Shown here one piece after another: positions 60,201 through 64,000 of a stretch of DNA of 64,000 nt. Source of the DNA: Hoplostethus atlanticus (lineage: Eukaryota > Chordata > Actinopteri > Trachichthyiformes > Trachichthyidae); assembly GCA_034670405.1 (NCBI GenBank), contig JAXDDX010000013.1:1606501-1670500 (forward strand), in the 5' to 3' direction. The position numbers and the translations under genes are program-made. The notes beneath the pieces are model-generated. The model was not told the DNA's origin and searched no databases. It saw only the letters and a list, made by a program, of their open reading frames with translations. Each line of letters starts with the position of its first letter. Position 1 is the stretch's first letter.

Positions 60201-61747
60201 TGTGGAAACACATCTAGACCAGTTGCGACGACTGGACCTGCTTCGTTTCTGATATTCAATCAACAGTAAATGCACTGCCGTCAGGGGTCAGAGGTCAGGG
60301 ATACTCATGTCGCCCATGCGCTCTTACATGCAGCAGCCAGAGTGATTCACAACCCCCCTCCCCTCCCCCACACACACACACACACCTTCTGGCCCCCCTC
60401 CTCCCGGACTGTCAACAACCCCTCCTCAACACAAAGCCTCTGCCCTTGTTTTCTGGGTCACAGGGGGCTGGTGGTAAAACACGGCTCTGTTTTTTTGGCA
60501 TCTCTGAAGGGAAACTCGGCAGGGGGAGTACATCTGAAAGCCTTTTATGTCTCCAATATTCTGAGAAGACCGATCACAGCCCTCCCCCGACGAGGCAATC
60601 CAATCCAAACAAGAGGCCGCGCCATGCCAACAAATACAGTGGTCAGCGTTGTTGTGCACAGTTTCAGAGCAGTTGAGTGACGCGTCGCTTCAGCCAGTGG
60701 GTTTTTCATCATTTTGACACTTTTTGCCATTACGCCACTCCCAACAGTCCACCTGCAAACACGAAGGGGGGGCAATATCGTAGCGAGGTCAGGAGGGGAC
60801 TGATACCATCGCATGGACAGGAAGTTGGTCATAAGAGAAGGGCTTTATGTAAGAACGGTCGAGGCGGTGATAGCCATCAGAAATGTCCCTGAGAGAGGCT
60901 CCCGCAGGGCCTGATGGGAAAAACAGGAGATAACAGCTGATCCAGTCTGGCGTCTTCGTATAGGAAGATTGAACCCTGACTCAATGTAGAAGTTTATTTG
61001 GGAGAGAAAGCGAAGATAAAGCTGAACCGCTGGCCCCGTATCTCCCTCTCGATACACTTTGAAGAGAGAGAGAGCCCGTCTGGTAGAGAGAGCACAGATC
61101 CCAGCAGGCGCATGCAACACCGATGAGATCTTTCCGTCATCTGATGGTAATTAATTTGGGGTATTTGACTTTTAAAAGGTTACAGCAGCACACGAGAGGC
61201 CATATTGATTGTATAATACACATGAAGCCGATCGGTTTGATCTGAAATCAGCATTTTTATCTCTGCTCCTCTGCAGCAGAGGCAACATGCTCTCTAGAAG
61301 CTCGTCACCTCCCTAGTTTGACTTTCCTAACGCCTCTACGTGCAGTCAGGCTCATTCCCAGTGGTCGTGCCATCCCCGGCTGGTGATGGAAGAAGCCGAA
61401 AATAAGGAGTGTCACTTCGATGAGACAGCGCTGCGGCAACGCGAGGCTCAAATTTGCAACTAATTGGAGCTGTTAATGTGTAATTTGTCGCTATCAAGGC
61501 AGCCTGGCTGAAGGGGAGACCTGGCAGCAAGTATCACTCAATCCTAACTCTCAGACTAACACTCTGACCTGATTGGGCCCTCAGACGCACCGAGGCGGGG
61601 TCTTCAACATTCAGGCGTCTAAACTTGCTAACCCGGAGCTGTCTGTTTTGTCGTTTGCAGGACCTTGACGACATCGAAGACGAGAACGAGCAACTCAAAC
61701 AGGAGAACAAGACTCTGCTGAAGGTGGTGGGCCAGCTGACGAGGTAG
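19446..61747 (+). CDS. pawr: PAWR / Par-4, prostate apoptosis response 4 (complete, 337 aa)
   Basis: Joined exons 19446-20006, 47929-48054, 54506-54540, 57301-57421, 59254-59337 and 61661-61747 give 337 residues (human 340). Par-4 is a pro-apoptotic, mostly cytoplasmic/nuclear scaffold that inhibits atypical PKC and NF-kB signalling and binds WT1, ZIP kinase and myosin phosphatase through its C-terminal zipper. Visible parts are MATGGFKPNATTDFLEEWKA with NLS1 KREKMRAK (residues 21-28), a variable Pro/Ser-rich stretch, the SAC core GPSARKGKGQIEKRKLREK plus RRSTGVV (from residue 156; PKA-site Thr178) and a coiled coil from about 270 to the end. The start ATG has A at -3 and G at +4. The human SPSB motif, caspase site and one zipper heptad are altered or absent. 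It lies head-to-tail after PPP1R12A. Confidence 0.97.
25637..26006. repeat. Diverged tandem repeat (CACCAGTGGTGTCTGAG-type)
   Basis: Three related segments: aaatcagaccggtggtgtat followed by the tail phrase tgacctttagttacagcg (from 25637), aaatcgcaccagtggtgtct followed by tgacctttagtcacagca (from about 25766), and gaatcgtcccagcggtgtct (from about 25970). Similar repeats are common in fish introns. Confidence 0.65.
29749..29824. repeat. (AC)38 microsatellite
   Basis: 76 bp of uninterrupted AC units, the longest simple repeat in the window. Confidence 0.97.
31990..32030 (+). repeat. G-rich tract, potential G-quadruplex
   Basis: Two long G runs separated by cgggttta give at least four G3+ tracts within 30 bp. 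Confidence 0.5.
32180..32214 (+). repeat. Tandem (GATGGGGGGGC)n, potential G-quadruplex
   Basis: Three tandem copies of a ~12-bp G-rich unit (gatgggggggc). Confidence 0.7.
32597..32614 (+). repeat. Poly-G run
   Basis: About 16-18 nearly uninterrupted G in the PAWR giant intron, preceded by cgagg. Confidence 0.9.
32985..33021. repeat. (CCA)n trinucleotide repeat
   Basis: Imperfect run of about 12 CCA units with one CAA interruption. Confidence 0.9.
34010..34051. repeat. (CT)n microsatellite
   Basis: About 17 to 20 CT units. Confidence 0.93.
34647..34681. repeat. (ATT)n microsatellite
   Basis: About 11 ATT units. Confidence 0.93.
35803..35965. repeat. Composite repeat, copy 2 (internally deleted)
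   Basis: It aligns in the same order with both the left flank of the hAT MITE (aacagcccaatcagagtaaa) and its right part (gggacacaatcct...ggggtccgtggtctaatgc...aacccttgcaat), but lacks about 200 bp of the MITE's left and middle. Confidence 0.65.
37530..37690 (+). pseudogene. Possible LINE endonuclease fragment (frameshifted)
   Basis: One frame reads SHSFIDILLI and the overlapping next frame TETWLGTHLFSD. Joined, they resemble the D-LLLTETWL block of LINE apurinic endonucleases. It is very short and has no flanking RT sequence, so this may be chance. Confidence 0.25.
47548..47576. repeat. (TG)n microsatellite
   Basis: About 14 TG units, 350 bp before the PAWR exon at 47929. Confidence 0.95.
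47929..48054 (+). CDS. pawr: PAWR exon 3 (acidic, residues 188-229)
   Basis: 126 nt, phase 0 to 0. It encodes SLDELDDDDGGEKERKQEEE, then LVQANTFQNESMA and ADPGTGHLM, matching mammalian CLDEYEDDEAGQKERK...QQNTIQNEAVNLLDPG. It completes the SAC domain. The acceptor follows a long pyrimidine tract; the donor is GTAAAT at 48055. Confidence 0.95.
48303..48800. repeat. Possible interspersed repeat block
   Basis: Phrases such as aaaggacaaatccaccctaa and aggcattctgggaaatgtag resemble dispersed fish repeats I recall. No terminal repeats or TSD could be defined. Confidence 0.3.
49396..49420. repeat. (TG)n microsatellite
   Basis: About 12 TG units. Confidence 0.93.
50940..51180. mobile_element. Diverged Tc1-like mosaic related to 4880-5280
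   Basis: It contains gccacactagcaaag, the reverse complement of ttgctagtgtggc near 5047-5060, followed by ttgaaataacttaatagcac in the same orientation as 5210-5228. The two parts have opposite relative orientation compared with the other copy. Confidence 0.4.
52072..52153. repeat. Long inverted repeat (32-34 bp arms, 16-bp loop)
   Basis: The left arm 52072-52105 and right arm 52122-52153 are reverse complements apart from one mismatch and a 2-bp indel; the inner 23 bp (tttattgtgtatcagaggct core) pair perfectly. The loop is 52106-52121. Probably a foldback or TIR relic, or a cruciform or RNA hairpin. Confidence 0.85.
54506..54540 (+). CDS. pawr: PAWR exon 4 (35-nt small exon)
   Basis: 35 nt, phase 0 to 2. 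It encodes ETPRSGSGRHK plus two bases of a Gly codon, like mammalian QEPPRTVSGRYK. The acceptor is tttttccag and the donor GTGAGA at 54541. Confidence 0.9.
54541..57300 (+). other. PAWR intron 4
   Basis: 2.76 kb ending in a long TG tract (57257-57294) immediately before the acceptor CTACAG. A short TG run (55913-55936) and a G run (57041-57050) occur. No other feature was recognised. Confidence 0.85.
57257..57294 (+). repeat. (TG)n tract at the PAWR exon 5 acceptor
   Basis: About 19 TG units, ending 6 bp before the intron end in place of a normal polypyrimidine tract. Confidence 0.95.
57301..57421 (+). CDS. pawr: PAWR exon 5 (Gly/Arg-rich, start of the coiled coil)
   Basis: 121 nt, phase 2 to 0. 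It encodes SAGSEEEVGGNGRHRQNRHG, then RDGGAAAPGG and LERRIEELEK, the last matching mammalian LEKKIEDLEK. The middle is more Gly-rich than the mammalian Ser/Tyr-rich equivalent. The donor is GTACTT at 57422. Confidence 0.93.
57422..59253 (+). other. PAWR intron 5
   Basis: 1.83 kb ending in a TG-rich tract (59211-59247) before atttcag. Nothing else was recognised. Confidence 0.85.
59211..59247 (+). repeat. (TG)n/(CGTG) tract at the PAWR exon 6 acceptor
   Basis: About 18 TG-type units with CG interruptions, ending 6 bp before the exon. Confidence 0.95.
59254..59337 (+). CDS. pawr: PAWR exon 6, coiled coil lacking one heptad
   Basis: 84 nt, phase 0 to 0 (28 codons). It encodes ELARQLKAHQDKDD then LIGKLKEEIDLLNR. 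The mammalian block has 35 residues (EVVR, seven more, then LVRLMQDKEEMIGKLKEEID...), so exactly one heptad is missing and the register is kept. The donor is GTGAGT at 59338. Confidence 0.93.
59338..61660 (+). other. PAWR intron 6
   Basis: 2.3 kb with a short CA run (60369-60385). No other feature was recognised. Confidence 0.85.
61661..61747 (+). CDS. pawr: PAWR last coding exon, leucine zipper and stop
   Basis: Acceptor tttgcag, then 28 codons and TAG (87 nt). It encodes DLDDIEDENEQLKQE then NKTLLKVVGQLTR, identical to mammalian Par-4 as I recall it. This zipper end binds ZIP kinase, atypical PKC and WT1. Confidence 0.97.
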   Translation, partial: DLDDIEDENEQLKQENKTLLKVVGQLTR

Positions 61748-62086
61748 AACCTGAGTGCACGGGCCCGTTCCCCGAAACGAACAACCACCTCCCCCCCCCC
61801 GGACGGAGTATCTCTTTAACTTTCAGCTTTCTAAACCTCCCGCCCCGGGTCAAGTCCATCGGCACGACCTTTTTATCTGTTTTGATTCTGTCTCATTATT
61901 TGTGTCACTTTGTGGAGGAGAAATCGTGAAGTAGTCATCCTGAGTTCCTCGCGGCCTTAAATGCATCCCCCCCCCCCAGCAGGAGGTTCTGCTTCGGTTG
62001 TTGTGGAAGCTGGGGGTTTGTACGAGGCCCCCCACCCCGCGGTCTCATGGGGAGTTTCTGTCATGGTATATTTAATGTAAATGTAT

Positions 62087-62094
62087 TGTACATA
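62087..62094 (+). promoter_or_regulatory. Pumilio-type element TGTACATA in the PAWR 3'UTR
   Basis: Matches TGTANATA on the transcribed strand. Motif evidence only. Confidence 0.4.
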
Positions 62095-63236
62095 GGCCAT
62101 TTAGATTGTTCATTTTTGATAAAGTCTTAAAAAGCAAAATGAAAGTAAATGAATGTATGTGGTGCACCACAAGGTGTTTTCAGTTATTTAGGGGCTAAAA
62201 AAAGTCTCTCCTTTGACTCACTATGTATCCACTACTGTACACGTATCAATCACCTAGCTACCTTCAATTTCATAACAATTTAATTTGCAATTTTTTCTTG
62301 TCTAGCATCATTTAGACCAAATTCAACATGTAATCACTGCTACCATCAGCCAAAGTGGGCGTAATGCCTCCCAAGCGCACGGGAGACCTTTTTTTCCGAG
62401 TACTGATATACCTTATTTCCACTTCATTTAAGAAATAGTTAAAGCCTGGTGCTTTTCTAAATTCACATTAGTGCCAGATTTACTCTCTGCTTCCAATAAG
62501 TTTTGGTACATTTGAACCCAAACAGGTCATCTAAGAAACCTGGATGAAGTCATGCTAGAGGATATACTCCCACTATAAACCACAACATCGAAGCAAGCAA
62601 GACTTCTACATCAATTCTCTGCTTTAGCCATCTCACCGTAAACACGTAAACACATGAGTATTATACTAGTGAGTGGTGATATGTTTTCGGGTAAAACCCC
62701 TCATGTAGTATATGTGGATTATTTTCTAAAAAAAAAAAAGCATTTTGCGTTCTGTAATTGAAGCGTTTACACGTTGTTTGTCTTTGCAACATGAATAGAT
62801 GTTTAGCTGCTCTCCGTGTATTGAGACCAAGATGTGTGGAGTAAAGCTACAGCTGTGCATTTTTTTTGTATGATAACCAAATGAACTGAAGGAACATACT
62901 CTTTTAAAAAAAAAAATGCATCTCTTTTGTTTACTGGAGGGAAACAGCTTGGCTGGTAGAGGCATAGCGCTTCACCTATCTGTATTTAGACCGTGTTGTT
63001 CTGAGGCAAACGCGCAGCTCTTGCATCATGTACTCTGTGGAAGTCCACCGAGTGGCAAAGAATATATTTAGGTTGTAGACGGTCAACAGACCACTCTGCT
63101 TGCACACACACACACTCAAACACACACACACACTCGATCACGGCAACATACATATACGGGGATGAGTCGGCCTCCTCACAGACAGACTCATCTCTCTTCC
63201 CATTACGTTATGCATGTACAGAAGATGAAGTCATTT

Positions 63237-63242
63237 AATAAA
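63237..63242 (+). terminator. pawr: PAWR poly(A) signal AATAAA
   Basis: AATAAA in catttaataaaagtttg followed by a T-rich stretch (gattatctttcttctcag) and then GT-rich DNA. It is the best 3'-end candidate. Confidence 0.65.
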
Positions 63243-63262
63243 AGTTTGATTATCTTTCTTCT

Positions 63263-64000
63263 CAGTCGACTCGCTTGTGTTCATTAAGACTAATTTGATG
63301 TGATGATAACGTGCCACTGAGTCGGTAATGCAATGTGACGGTGGCGGGGGGTTCGGTTTTCCTCCGCCTGGCTCTCATCAACACTCACACACACACACAC
63401 ACACACACACACAGCCATGGTGATTCAACATGCCAATCAACAACCTGACTGCATGCAGAGGCCACCTTGCTGGGACATCAAGCCTCCATCCACCCCACAG
63501 TCCTCTATTACGCCATTCAAACCATTAATTCCCTCACCTGGAGCCTCTGCATAGGAGCCATATCGGGGCTAATGTCAACTAATTTCAAGATAATGGCCTC
63601 TTACAGCCCACAGAAACTGCTGGAGGCTCTGTCCATAATCCCTATTAGCATTTTTATGGAATGTTGTAAGGTTTGTTATTTGGAGTGGTCACACAGAGGG
63701 CATGGACAAATCCCCCAGCTTCGCTATCTATCCTCCTACAGTTTGTCATGATGAGCTCCTCGCACATTACCTTGCCTCCTACTGTGATTCCTGCAGTACT
63801 GTAATCCTTTCCGTCTTGTCACTCATTAACTAATGTGCTGCTTATCTCATTTGTCAGCAGAAGTCCTATTACAGTTTCGAGTCTCGACCTTTTATATTTG
63901 TACTGTAGCTTTGCGAGAAGACCTCGTTAAGCCCCACGACCTTTTGAGACGAGCAACAGCCCACATTGTCATCGTTTTGCGCTGGACAGCAAAAACAGGA
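63263..64000. other. Intergenic DNA downstream of PAWR
   Basis: About 740 bp with a CA microsatellite (63384-63413). No gene was recognised. Confidence 0.6.
63384..63413. repeat. (CA)n microsatellite
   Basis: About 15 CA units. Confidence 0.95.

Larger units (their letters stand above)
61748..63262 (+). other. pawr: PAWR 3' untranslated region
   Basis: About 1.5 kb from stop to just past AATAAA. It contains a Pumilio-type TGTACATA (62087-62094), A runs, and CA repeats near 63103-63136. Confidence 0.7.

Noticed and set aside
1-64000. tRNA, rRNA, CRISPR arrays, prokaryotic operons or viral genes
   Set aside because: I read for cloverleaf A/B boxes, conserved rRNA strings, spaced direct repeats and polymerase/capsid-like frames and found none; the content is vertebrate genes, introns and eukaryotic repeats.

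Overview
The window is genomic DNA from a ray-finned (teleost) fish. Its genes have vertebrate exon-intron structure with GT-AG junctions, long CA/TG microsatellites and remnants of fish-type DNA transposons, and the two proteins closely match vertebrate families. No bacterial-style genes, rRNA, tRNA or CRISPR arrays were seen. Two protein-coding genes lie head-to-tail on the + strand. Names rest on recognising the translated exons, and comparisons with mammalian proteins are from memory.

(1) Positions 154-~12560 hold the 3' half of PPP1R12A (MYPT1, the myosin-phosphatase targeting subunit). Eleven consecutive coding exons run from the exon with the human Thr696-type inhibitory site, through the Thr853-type site, to the C-terminal leucine zipper. 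An extra zipper-encoding terminal exon (8937-9074) lies between the last shared exon and the canonical last exon. The N-terminal ankyrin half lies upstream of the window. (2) About 6.3 kb of intergenic DNA follows, with a CTCF-like motif, a clean hAT-type MITE with an 8-bp target-site duplication, and a ~155-bp-period minisatellite just upstream of the next promoter. (3) Positions ~18900-~63260 hold a complete PAWR (Par-4) gene: a non-coding first exon, six coding exons, 337 residues, one 27.9-kb intron, and a 3'UTR ending at AATAAA 63237-63242. (4) The last ~0.7 kb is intergenic.

The two products act in one pathway. Par-4 is known to bind ZIP kinase (DAPK3) and myosin phosphatase through its C-terminal zipper, and MYPT1 carries the sites phosphorylated by ROCK and ZIP kinase. 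As far as I recall, the same neighbour pair exists in mammals.

The most striking observation is that the 3' halves of the two neighbours share exon architecture. Each has an exon ending in phase 0 eight or nine codons after an identical REKRRSTGV motif, then a 0-0 exon, a very short 0-to-2 exon, a 121-nt 2-to-0 exon, coiled-coil exons in phase 0, and a last exon with exactly 87 coding nt whose 28 residues align without gaps. This suggests PAWR arose by partial tandem duplication of a PPP1R12-type gene.
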